Made by a program: the position numbers and the translations under genes. From Phycisphaerae bacterium (GTDB lineage: Bacteria > Planctomycetota > Phycisphaerae > UBA1845), in the NCBI GenBank assembly GCA_029260035.1, contig JAJDEA010000019.1:1-51666 (forward strand): a DNA stretch of 51,666 nucleotides. The letters run 5' to 3'. Positions 17,262-25,890 of this stretch are shown one piece after another. The notes beneath the pieces are model-generated. The model did no database searches. It had not been told where the DNA came from and saw nothing but the letters and a program-made list of their open reading frames with translations. Each line of letters begins with the position of its first letter. Position 1 is the first letter of the stretch.

Positions 17262-20048
17262 ATGAGTGCGACATATAAGACAAAACAGTGTGGGTTGATT
17301 CTGCTTGCTGCAGCTCTTGTACTGGGCGTGCCGTGGAACACTGCCCGCGCGGGTGTTGATTCGGGCGAGCGCTCATTCGCATTGCGCGCGAAAGTCGTGC
17401 TGCCTGTGTCGAAGGGACTGCCCTGGCGGATCGAGTCGTGCGTGATCGTCGTGAGGGATGGCAAGGTCGAAGCCATTGGCAGTGACGTGGTTCCGCCATC
17501 TGATCTGCCGATGATCGAATTTCGAGATGCCACGATTATTCCGGGGCTGGTTGCGGTCGCCGGTCGAATGGTACAAGACCACACGGGTGATGAGTCAGTC
17601 GCTGCGGGTTATCGTGCGATCGATGCATTTGACAGCTACGCGAATTATGCCGCAAACCTGGCAGGCGGTGTGACCACTGTTCATCTTAGCCCCGGCGAAC
17701 ACCGGCTGCTGACCGGGCAGGGCGCCGTGGTAAAGCTTGGCGGGCCGAGAGGTGATCGCGTGCTCTCGGAACAATCTGATTTAACGATCCATCTTGGTGA
17801 AAAAGCATTTCAACCGCCTCGCGACGTGAATTACAATGTTCCATCTTCTTCAGATGTTGCGATCCCGCCAGCTGTTCGCCAAAGGCCGAATTCCCGACTT
17901 GGTCAGTTTTTGGCATTGGAAGAAGTGCTGATAGAGGCGATCAAAGGCCAAACGAGCGAAAAGCCATTTGTCCATGCGCGAGCTTTTGCCCTGGCTTGGG
18001 GTGAAAAGCGTACATTACGCATGTCCGCGCAACGCGCCGCCGATCTTCGTGGAGCGATCCGTTTTCTTAGCAAACACGATCGGCCAGCGTATGTCGTTGG
18101 TGGAGCAGAGGCTGACATTGTAGCGGACGAGTTACGCGCGTCGAAAATTCCGTTGGTGTATCGTTTGCAGGGGGGGCTGAGAAACCAGCCTGATTATGTC
18201 GGTTACGACCCTGATGCACTTGATGTCGATATAGCGGCACTCAACAAGCTCGATGGTGTGAAACTCGCTCTCGCAGTAGGTGAGGGCCAGTCGATTGCCG
18301 ATCTTCGTCTGTCGGCGGCTACGGCGGTTCGCACCAATCTAAGTGAACAACAAGTGATGGAATCGATCACGCGAACGCCTGCTGAGATTCTGGGCGTAGC
18401 GGGTCGAGTCGGAAGTTTGGCACCCGGCTTCGACGCGGATTTCGTGGTTCTTTCCGGTGGACCGCTCGACGTATCGAGCCATGTTCTTCAGGTGTTCATC
18501 GGTGGCGAAGTGGCGTTTCAGGCTCCCAAAAATGGTGCGTTGGTTGTTCGTGGTGGGACGATTTGGGTTGATGACCAAAAACAATTCCGCGACGGTGCTG
18601 TGCTGATCGAAGATGGAAAAATCAGTGCGGTCGGACACACTGTGCCCCACCCTCCATTTGCGAGAGTCATTGACGCTGGACCAAACAGTTTCGTCAGCCC
18701 CGGCTTGATTGATGCCTTTGGGCATTTGGGGCTCGATGGTGATGTTAAGGCGACAGCGCCGGAGCTGACGCTGGCTCGCATCATTGGCGTGCCGGATGTG
18801 ATCGAGCATCGCGTTGCGCGAGCAGGCATCACATCGATCATCTTGTCACCTTATTCTGCGTCCGGGCTTGGCTCTCAAGTGACAGCCGTAAAAACCGCAG
18901 GCGCGGATCGCGAGGATCGCGTCGTTCGAGATACGGCTGGCGTTGTTTTCCAGCTTGGAGATGCCGATCCAATCAAGGTGAAAGAAAAGCTGACCAAACG
19001 GCTTAAGGCTGGGAAGAAATATCTCGAAAAATGGCAGAAGTACGAGAAGGAGCTGGCCGAGTGGAAAGAGAAAAAAGAAAAAGGCGAAGCTGTCAACGGA
19101 AAGGCAGAAGAGTCGAACGGCGAGGAAGTCGAGGCCGAAAGTGATCCAATCACAGGTACCTGGGCTGTTACGATTTCCGGAGGGCCGATCCCCGAACCGC
19201 AAACCGCGACACTTCGTTTGAAACTCGAAGGATCCGATGTCGAAGGTCGCATCGCTATACCCGGTGTTCCGGAAGAAGCAAAAGTTACGGGAACTTTCGA
19301 CGGTGAGCATTTTTCCGGGGAGTTTGAAGTCGATACGCCTTTTGGTTATCCAGCGATCGAAGCCGATCTTGTAGAAGAGGATCATTTGGTCGGCGTCATT
19401 TCGATCGAAGATATTGAAATCGATTTGGATGCCAAGCGCACGGACAAAGCTGCGGTTGAGTTTAAGGTGGTTAAGCGAAAAAATCGTGGTAAAGATGGTC
19501 GCCCCTTACCTCCTAAGGTAGAGGAGGCGCTGGAGCCGATGCGCGCCGTCCTGCTAAAAACCATTCCAATGATCGTTGGCGTGGCTTCGGCTCCGCAGAT
19601 TGCAGCTGTATTGGAAATCGTCGAAGAGTATGACGTGGAGCTTGTCTTGCGAGGTGGAGACGATTCGTCATCACATATCGACAAGCTAAAGGAAAGATCG
19701 GTCGGCGTCATCGTGCCGAAAGAAGTTGTGCGACTTAGAAAAAATCGATGGTATCACCAGGCGGATGATCTTGCTCGCCAGGGCATTGCCATTGCTTTTC
19801 AGAGCGATGCCGACGACGAGGCACGGGGTTTGCCCCTGCGTGCCTTGTATGCGGTTGAAAGAGGCTTGTCAGCTGATTCCGCGCTGGCTGCGTTTACAAC
19901 ATGGGCGAGCCGTATGTTCAAGTTGGATGATCGAATCGGATCCCTCAACGTGGGACGAGATGGCGACATTGTGATTTTCAGCGGACATCCGTTCAAGGCT
20001 AACAGCCGAGTCCAACGGGTCATCGTAAATGGGGAGGATGTGCGATGA
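17262..20048 (+). CDS. AH5: fused double amidohydrolase-like pseudoenzyme with beta-domain insert
   Basis: This 928-residue protein contains two complete amidohydrolase-like modules in tandem behind one signal peptide (LAAALVLGVPWNTARA). Module A (about 32-425) has TIIPGLVAVAGRM at the metal-motif site with no His. Its C-terminal hallmark is GSLAPGFDADFVVLSGGP. Module B (about 426-928) has FVSPGLIDAFGHLG, keeping only one His, and ends GSLNVGRDGDIVIFSGHP. Within module B a Lys/Glu-rich helix (about 580-630) leads into a beta-rich insert of about 100 residues (starting ITGTWAVTISGGPIPEP), which resembles small lipocalin-like or beta-barrel modules. A residual S-D (FQSDADDE) stands at the terminal ligand position. 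It starts seven bases after AH4, and AH6 overlaps its stop (ATGA). Confidence 0.87.
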   Translation: MSATYKTKQCGLILLAAALVLGVPWNTARAGVDSGERSFALRAKVVLPVSKGLPWRIESCVIVVRDGKVEAIGSDVVPPSDLPMIEFRDATIIPGLVAVAGRMVQDHTGDESVAAGYRAIDAFDSYANYAANLAGGVTTVHLSPGEHRLLTGQGAVVKLGGPRGDRVLSEQSDLTIHLGEKAFQPPRDVNYNVPSSSDVAIPPAVRQRPNSRLGQFLALEEVLIEAIKGQTSEKPFVHARAFALAWGEKRTLRMSAQRAADLRGAIRFLSKHDRPAYVVGGAEADIVADELRASKIPLVYRLQGGLRNQPDYVGYDPDALDVDIAALNKLDGVKLALAVGEGQSIADLRLSAATAVRTNLSEQQVMESITRTPAEILGVAGRVGSLAPGFDADFVVLSGGPLDVSSHVLQVFIGGEVAFQAPKNGALVVRGGTIWVDDQKQFRDGAVLIEDGKISAVGHTVPHPPFARVIDAGPNSFVSPGLIDAFGHLGLDGDVKATAPELTLARIIGVPDVIEHRVARAGITSIILSPYSASGLGSQVTAVKTAGADREDRVVRDTAGVVFQLGDADPIKVKEKLTKRLKAGKKYLEKWQKYEKELAEWKEKKEKGEAVNGKAEESNGEEVEAESDPITGTWAVTISGGPIPEPQTATLRLKLEGSDVEGRIAIPGVPEEAKVTGTFDGEHFSGEFEVDTPFGYPAIEADLVEEDHLVGVISIEDIEIDLDAKRTDKAAVEFKVVKRKNRGKDGRPLPPKVEEALEPMRAVLLKTIPMIVGVASAPQIAAVLEIVEEYDVELVLRGGDDSSSHIDKLKERSVGVIVPKEVVRLRKNRWYHQADDLARQGIAIAFQSDADDEARGLPLRALYAVERGLSADSALAAFTTWASRMFKLDDRIGSLNVGRDGDIVIFSGHPFKANSRVQRVIVNGEDVR

Positions 20049-21331
20049 GTTACCCTTACCCTTCGCATTCCGGTATTTCGCGAAGAAATGCGAGAGGTTT
20101 TCTTCTGCTTGCTTTTGTCGTCGCACTGACATGGCGTGGAAGCGCCGCAATGGCTGAACCTACGAAAGCGGGGCAGTTCGCCATCCTCGCTGGCAAGGTC
20201 ATCACGATGGATGCCGACGACACGATAATCAACAACGCGGTCGTATTGGTTCGCGATGGGAAGATCGAGCGGGTCGGGAAGCGCCGCGAGTTCGAAATTC
20301 CTGATGGTTACCGTGTCATCCACGCGGAAGACAAGTGGCTTGTACCTGGCATTATCGATTGTCATAACCACACCGCCGGTTCGCTCGTCGATCTCAATGA
20401 CATGGTGTATCTGACAAATCCTGGACTTCGTACGCTCGATACGATCGTTCCGGGAACCAAATGGCTGGAAGAGGCTCGTGCGGGTGGTGTCACAACGGTG
20501 CTCCTTATCCCGGGCAGCGGTACAAATATGAGTGGGTTCGGTACGATCACTAAGCTGGCAGGCAAAACCGTCGACGAAATGGTGGTTCGATCGCCCGGCT
20601 CGCTCAAGATAGCGCAGGCGGGGAATCCGGAATGGTATTGGTTTGGCGTGGGGCGGAGCTATATGAATTACAACACGCGCCAGACGCTTATGAAAGCGAA
20701 AAACTACCACGAATCGTGGACTGCCTATGAAAAAGGCGAAGCCCCAAAAGCACCAACATATGATCCCATCTTCCATGATTTCCGCGGTCTCTTTGGGCGT
20801 ATGTATCCGGCGTCAGTACATACGCAAATTTATCAGGTCGTGATGACGACTGTCGATATGCTGGCACGAAAGCTCAAGATTCGCACGGTGTTGGACCACT
20901 CGACTTTTGATGGGTTTAAGGTGGCGCCGCAAGTTCTCAAGACCGAAGCCTATACGATAAATGGCCCCCGCCAATACTGGTTTGATTACACGTCGCGAAA
21001 GATGCACGGTAACGCCGCGCGATGGTGGCAGGGCGGCGTGCGCAAGCTTGGAATCAATACGGACGCGCCGGTTGTTCCGCAGGAAGAGTTGCCTTACCAG
21101 GCGGCGATGGCTTGCTGGTATGGTTGGCTTCCTTACCCCGCGCTTCGTGGTGTGACGCGTATTCCTGCGGAAGCGCTGGTCGTAGATGATCGAACCGGTT
21201 CTATTGAGCCGGGAAAGGACGCCGATTTTGGCGTCTGGACTGGCGACCCGATCGACCCAAGGTCATCCTGCGAACTGACGGTAATCAATGGCAAGATCGC
21301 TTACGACGCGAAAGCCAAGCGAGTGTTTTAG
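20045..21331 (+). CDS. AH6: exported amidohydrolase with intact metal site
   Basis: This 428-residue protein is the only member of the array with a complete metal site. It keeps LVPGIIDCHNHTAG (His107 and His109), PASVHTQ (His259), VLDHSTF (His285) and GINTDAP (Asp340), matching the usual H-x-H, H, H, D order of imidazolonepropionase-like amidohydrolases. A twin-Arg-like n-region (SRRNARGFLLLAFVVAL) and a signal peptide ending near AMA/E indicate export. It lacks charged inserts. The hallmark GSIEPGKDADFGVWTGDP is present. The substrate is unknown; the family hydrolyses amide or ester bonds in cyclic or peptide-like compounds. The start overlaps the AH5 stop, and GGGGAGG lies just upstream, so the two are translationally coupled. 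I infer that it is the catalytic centre of the array. Confidence 0.9.
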   Translation: MSYPYPSHSGISRRNARGFLLLAFVVALTWRGSAAMAEPTKAGQFAILAGKVITMDADDTIINNAVVLVRDGKIERVGKRREFEIPDGYRVIHAEDKWLVPGIIDCHNHTAGSLVDLNDMVYLTNPGLRTLDTIVPGTKWLEEARAGGVTTVLLIPGSGTNMSGFGTITKLAGKTVDEMVVRSPGSLKIAQAGNPEWYWFGVGRSYMNYNTRQTLMKAKNYHESWTAYEKGEAPKAPTYDPIFHDFRGLFGRMYPASVHTQIYQVVMTTVDMLARKLKIRTVLDHSTFDGFKVAPQVLKTEAYTINGPRQYWFDYTSRKMHGNAARWWQGGVRKLGINTDAPVVPQEELPYQAAMACWYGWLPYPALRGVTRIPAEALVVDDRTGSIEPGKDADFGVWTGDPIDPRSSCELTVINGKIAYDAKAKRVF

Positions 21332-21343
21332 GTTTTAAGAACG

Positions 21344-22789
21344 ATGAGCATTTTCCAAAAGAACAAGTCGAGAAGAATAGGGCTTGGGCGATCCGTCGTG
21401 AGGCGCATAGCCGTTGCGATATGTTTGGTGTCGTTGAGCGTCACTGGAACGACAGTTCTCGCCGCTGATGGTGAAGATGAATATGTCGTTATCAAGGCAG
21501 GGCGTGTGATTACCGTATCAGGAGAGGAATTTTCTCCTGGTACGATAGTTATCGAGAATGGCAAGGTTTCGCTCGTAGGGGGTGATCTGGAATATCCGGC
21601 GTCTGCTAAGATCATTCGCGCGCCGAAGGAAACGGTCATGCCGGGCCTGATTCATCCGCAATCGAGATATGGGCTTTCACACTACAAGAGGACCGGCATC
21701 CATGGCGACATGAATGCGGCATCCGATGTTTACCCTGAGTTGATCGACTTTGCCAACCTGCTGGAGGCGGGGTTTACGACGGTCTGCTATGTGCCAGCTG
21801 GTGCAGGCATCCCAGGTGTGGCGACGACGTTTAGAACTGCGGGTACCGAAGATAGCCGAGTTTTTGACGAATTTACCTATCTTCAAGTTGCACCGAAATG
21901 GCGAGGCGTTGGCAAAAAAATGTTGCGCGATGCGCTTAAGAAAGCAAAGGAAGAAATCGACAAAGTAGAAAAAGCCCGCGAAGAGTGGGAAGAAAAGCAA
22001 AAAGAGAAAGAGAAAAATACAGAGGATGATGCGGAGGACGAAGTCGAGTCGGAAGAAGATGGCGACGAAAATGACGCTGATACCCGTCGTTCTTCGTCTA
22101 AACAGGTGAATCCGAAATCTGATGATGAAGACGGTGAGGAGGAATCCGAGCCGGCAAAGAATGGCGACAAGAAGAGCGAAGAAGAGTCTGACGAGTTTAA
22201 GCCTCCGAAGATCGAGCCGAAGTATCAGCCATTGGTCGATCTGATTCAGAAAAAGGAAGGCGCTCGAATGATGGTGTCTCTCGGCTCCGCTGCGGATCTG
22301 TTGCATCTCGACGACGTCTTGAAGCCTTACGAGGAAATCCAGCACGTTCTCAAACTCAATAACCGACGAACGCGCACTGATTTTAATTATGTCGTAGAGA
22401 AGTTGGGAACGCGCGAGTCGATGGTCGTTGTCGCTCCGACGCTCAACTACCTGCCTCAATCGACGAATCGGTACAATTTGCCAGCTGCGTTGGTGGATGC
22501 CGGATGTCGAATTGTTGTCACTCCGAATTCGGATCGTCGCAGCGATTTGATTGGATTCCGCGAACAACTGATGAGCTTGGTCCGGGCTGGGCTTGTGCGT
22601 GATGAAGCCATTAAGGCGATCACGCTCAATGCAGCGGAAGCGATTGGGTTGGGCGCTCGATTGGGAAGTATTGAGAAAGATAAGGATGCGGACCTTGTCT
22701 TTCTTGATGGCGATCCTCTGGATCCATTGGCGAAAGTGTCCCGGGTAATGATCCTTGGTGAAATCGTGTGGAAAGCAGACGAAAAATGA
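21344..22789 (+). CDS. AH7: exported amidohydrolase-like pseudoenzyme, acidic insert
   Basis: This 481-residue protein has an N-terminal basic region and signal segment (IAVAICLVSLSVTGTTVLAA). At ETVMPGLIHPQSRYG the H-x-H is replaced by Q-x-R. The hallmark GSIEKDKDADLVFLDGDP is kept. Residues about 185-285 are a long helical, then acidic, low-complexity insert (Lys/Glu-rich, then Asp/Glu/Ser-rich) inside the barrel. TPNSDRRS near the end of the barrel keeps an Asp at the terminal-ligand region. It begins 12 bases after AH6, has only a weak ribosome-binding site, and overlaps the next gene by four bases (ATGA), which fits tight co-translation. Confidence 0.87.
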   Translation: MSIFQKNKSRRIGLGRSVVRRIAVAICLVSLSVTGTTVLAADGEDEYVVIKAGRVITVSGEEFSPGTIVIENGKVSLVGGDLEYPASAKIIRAPKETVMPGLIHPQSRYGLSHYKRTGIHGDMNAASDVYPELIDFANLLEAGFTTVCYVPAGAGIPGVATTFRTAGTEDSRVFDEFTYLQVAPKWRGVGKKMLRDALKKAKEEIDKVEKAREEWEEKQKEKEKNTEDDAEDEVESEEDGDENDADTRRSSSKQVNPKSDDEDGEEESEPAKNGDKKSEEESDEFKPPKIEPKYQPLVDLIQKKEGARMMVSLGSAADLLHLDDVLKPYEEIQHVLKLNNRRTRTDFNYVVEKLGTRESMVVVAPTLNYLPQSTNRYNLPAALVDAGCRIVVTPNSDRRSDLIGFREQLMSLVRAGLVRDEAIKAITLNAAEAIGLGARLGSIEKDKDADLVFLDGDPLDPLAKVSRVMILGEIVWKADEK

Positions 22790-24258
22790 CGCGGATCGAA
22801 CCTTTTCAATGTGTAGCTAGCAACGAGCGCGAAAGGCTTCGTCCGTCCCGCTTTTTCCGGTGCCCTTTCGCGGGATATTACTTGCGTCGCTCTATTGGCA
22901 TTGCCTGCATATGCTTGGTTTTTCTCGGCTCGGTTAATTCGGTTGCGGGATCAGGGCCGTCACGCGGTCTCGATGCAGACGAGAAGAAACCTTCGCCCGT
23001 AGCGAAATCGGACAAAGAGTCGTCGGAGAAGAAAAAGGACGAGGACGAAAAGAAAAAGAAAGAAAAGGAAGAAGATCGATATTTGGCTGTGATTGGCGGG
23101 ACCGTTCACACCGTGACCGGCTCGGTTCATCATGGTGTCACGATTCTCACGAAGAACGGAAAAATTGTTGAGATTGCTGAGAAGGTTGCATTGCCGGAAG
23201 GTGCTGAAACGCTAGACGCATCCGGAAACCACGTTTATCCGGGACTCGTTGCAGTCGATTCAGGAGGCCTTTTGAGCGGCAGTTCGCCGGGTGATTCTAC
23301 AAATGTTTATTCACTTCAAATGGCTATAGCGCTGGCAGGCGGGATTACGACCGTCGCTTCCGGAAACTCGGCTGGGAAACTCACATTCGGTTCGGTGGAT
23401 GACCTCGTGGTCAAGCGGGATCTGTTCCACAAGCTGAGCTATGACGCGGCCTCGCCCAAGGAGCGATATGAACTCCGCCAGAAGTTTGAAAAAGTGCGCC
23501 AATACATTCGCGAACTTGAATCTTACGACGAAGAGAAAAAGCTGGACCCCGATGCTGAAGAGCCTGACAAGGAATGGCTGGACGGCGAGTACAAGAAACT
23601 CCTAAAACTACTGCGGCGCGAAGTCACGGCATCAATCGCGGCGAACTCGGCTTCGGAGATTCTGGCTGTGTGCGAGTTGGCGACGCGATACGGCTTTGAT
23701 TTGATTGTGCGCGGAGCGGTCGAGGGGTGGACGGTTGCACCGCAGATGGCTCGCGCGGGAGTCTCTGCCATAGTTTCTCCACGTCGGAGAGTGCGCAGCG
23801 ACGATCGGCTCAATCGGCCGAATGGCTCGACCATCGAGAATGCCAGGATCATGCACGACCACGGCGTGCCGATTGCTATTATCCCAGCCAACACTTCGAT
23901 TACGCTTTGGGGGCTTGCTGGACGGGACTTGCTTCATTTGAACATGGAAGCAGCGTTTGCCGTTCGTGGCGGTTTATCTGATGATGCCGCTCTGCGATCG
24001 ATTACGATCGACGCGGCTCGATTGTTGGGAATCGACCATCGTGTGGGATCAATCGAGGTTGGCAAAGATGCCGATTTTGCGATTACGGATGGCCCGATTC
24101 TGCACTATATGACCCACACGCGATGGGCCGTTGTGAACGGTCGAATCGCATACGATAAGCAGAAAGATACGCTCTACAACCACATCAGACCCAATGGCGA
24201 CATGGACGCGCCGCCCCCGGATGACTATTGGCCTCGCTCACTTGGCGACAGTCAATAA
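22786..24258 (+). CDS. AH8: exported amidohydrolase-like pseudoenzyme, Lys/Glu-rich N-terminus
   Basis: This 490-residue protein ends the array. The start is placed at ATG 22786, which overlaps the AH7 stop; the frame is open six codons earlier. A long basic n-region precedes the hydrophobic segment IGIACICLVFLGSVNSVAG, so it is either a signal peptide or an N-terminal anchor. About 35 residues rich in Lys, Glu and Asp follow, then the amidohydrolase fold. At HVYPGLVAVDSGGL the metal His residues are replaced (Asp and Gly). The hallmark GSIEVGKDADFAITDGP is kept. The gene is convergent with mgtE, with 79 bases between them. Loss of the metal ligands argues for a structural or binding role. 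Confidence 0.87.
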   Translation: MTRIEPFQCVASNERERLRPSRFFRCPFAGYYLRRSIGIACICLVFLGSVNSVAGSGPSRGLDADEKKPSPVAKSDKESSEKKKDEDEKKKKEKEEDRYLAVIGGTVHTVTGSVHHGVTILTKNGKIVEIAEKVALPEGAETLDASGNHVYPGLVAVDSGGLLSGSSPGDSTNVYSLQMAIALAGGITTVASGNSAGKLTFGSVDDLVVKRDLFHKLSYDAASPKERYELRQKFEKVRQYIRELESYDEEKKLDPDAEEPDKEWLDGEYKKLLKLLRREVTASIAANSASEILAVCELATRYGFDLIVRGAVEGWTVAPQMARAGVSAIVSPRRRVRSDDRLNRPNGSTIENARIMHDHGVPIAIIPANTSITLWGLAGRDLLHLNMEAAFAVRGGLSDDAALRSITIDAARLLGIDHRVGSIEVGKDADFAITDGPILHYMTHTRWAVVNGRIAYDKQKDTLYNHIRPNGDMDAPPPDDYWPRSLGDSQ

Positions 24259-24337
24259 CTTTTCATTCAGCGCAAATAACGAGGATGCCTTTGGCGACGC
24301 TACCGCGTCAGCTGCATGGCGATTCCGCAATTCCGTC

Positions 24338-25738
24338 TTAATTTGACAGCGTTTGTTGGATGGCGAAGGCGACGAATATATAAACTGACACGGACACGAC
24401 ATCATTAAGGGTTGTGATGAGTGGACCGGAGGCGATCGCGGGATCGACGCCAATTCGCCTAAAGAGGAACGGCAGGCTGATTCCAATTACAGCAGCCAAC
24501 AAAATGGCAATAAACATCGCAACACCCACCGCTAGCGCGAGTTGTTCCGGATGGGATGATTGAGTGTCGATCACGCCGAGAGCCGTGAGCAAAGGCTGGC
24601 TTAGGGTCGCAAGGAGCCAGGCGAGTGCGGAACAGACCGGCGCGAGTGCGAGTGCAATGCGACCTTCGCGCAGCATGGCTCTAAGAAGTTTGGTCGCTCC
24701 GAGTTCGCCCGTCGCAAAGCCCCGAATGATGACCGTGGAAATCTGTATACCGCTGTTGCCACCCATCGCACCGATCATCGGCGCAAATGCAAACAGTGCG
24801 ACGGCAAAGGTTTCATCAAATTGACGTCTGCCGATCAGCAATACAGACGCGGTGACGAACATGCCTAACATGCAGGGCAGCAGCCAGGTCAAACGAATGC
24901 GAGCCGCCTGGAAGACCGACTTCGTTTCAAACTCAGCCGCATCCGTTCCAGCCATGCGAAGTAGGTCTTCTTCCGCCTCTTCTTCCGCAACGTCGAGCAA
25001 ATCGTCGTGCGTGATTCTTCCGACGAGTCGCCCCTCATCATCAACGACCGCCGCTTCCATGGCATCGTACTTGCGAATAGCCTGCACAACGGCTTCCTGG
25101 TCATCTATAACATGAACGGCAACGATGTCTTCGTCGCACATGTCGATGACTTTTGTGTGACGAGCGCTGGTCACAAGCTGTCGAAGCGCTACCGTGCCGA
25201 GCAGCTTGCCGTTGGTTGCAACGATAAAAACTTCATGCAGATCATCATCCGGGGAGGCTTCGCGTACCAGTTCGACAGCGTCCGCAACAGTTGCGTCGGC
25301 GGGCACCGCGACCACGTTGGGTGTCATGATTCCGCCCGCTGTTTCTTCGTCGTACTCCAGCAACCCCTCGATCTTGTCTGCTTTCTCGTCGACCAGGTGC
25401 TCGAGGATCTCGCCCGCCTCCGCCTCCTCCATCTCGCCGAGCATGTCGGCCGCGTCGTCTGGTTCCAACTCAGCTACAATTTCAGTAAGCGATTGGGTGT
25501 CCAATTCCTCGACAACTTCACCACGCACGGCCTCATCGAGCAAAATGACAACTTCCGCTGCAACATTGGGGGGGAGGGCGAAGAGAATGAGAGACCGATG
25601 TTCGTCGCGCAACAGCTCGAACGATTCGGCGATGTCGGCTGTGCGGGCGTCCGAAAGCGTCTCGGAGAGCGTACCTTCATCGTCGCTCTCAAGGGCAATG
25701 AGCAGCCGATCGTGGAATTCTTTGCTTTCCGATTTCAT
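24338..25738 (-). CDS. mgtE: Magnesium transporter MgtE
   Basis: This 466-residue Mg2+ channel has the full family layout. The N-terminal helical Mg-sensing domain (about 10-125) includes LEPDDAADMLGEMEEAEAGE. Two CBS domains follow (about 130-250), starting at GGIMTPNVVAVPADATVADA. Five membrane segments form the pore, with the signature PMIGAMGGNSGIQISTVIIR. The acidic N domain senses cytoplasmic Mg and gates the channel. It lies between the amidohydrolase operon (convergent) and ilvC (divergent). The 150-base divergent region shows no M-box-like Mg riboswitch that I can recognise. Confidence 0.95.
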   Translation of the reverse strand: MKSESKEFHDRLLIALESDDEGTLSETLSDARTADIAESFELLRDEHRSLILFALPPNVAAEVVILLDEAVRGEVVEELDTQSLTEIVAELEPDDAADMLGEMEEAEAGEILEHLVDEKADKIEGLLEYDEETAGGIMTPNVVAVPADATVADAVELVREASPDDDLHEVFIVATNGKLLGTVALRQLVTSARHTKVIDMCDEDIVAVHVIDDQEAVVQAIRKYDAMEAAVVDDEGRLVGRITHDDLLDVAEEEAEEDLLRMAGTDAAEFETKSVFQAARIRLTWLLPCMLGMFVTASVLLIGRRQFDETFAVALFAFAPMIGAMGGNSGIQISTVIIRGFATGELGATKLLRAMLREGRIALALAPVCSALAWLLATLSQPLLTALGVIDTQSSHPEQLALAVGVAMFIAILLAAVIGISLPFLFRRIGVDPAIASGPLITTLNDVVSVSVYIFVAFAIQQTLSN

Positions 25739-25890
25739 CGCAATGACTCAGATAGTTTTGGCAACGGCGCAGAGCGGGTATTATGCTCGACGATGGGTTT
25801 ATTGCAACGCAGCTTGTTCAGCTGCTTGGTCGAGCGAATAGAACTGGGCGATTCCAACAATCAAAAACCGTTTGCGAGCGAGGCGACTTC

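Noticed and set aside
24259..24337. GACGC/GCGTC hairpin as terminator between AH8 and mgtE
   Set aside because: The stem is only five bases and no T run follows on either strand.
25739..25890. Magnesium riboswitch before mgtE
   Set aside because: Only about 150 bases are available, and none of the conserved M-box segments is recognisable.
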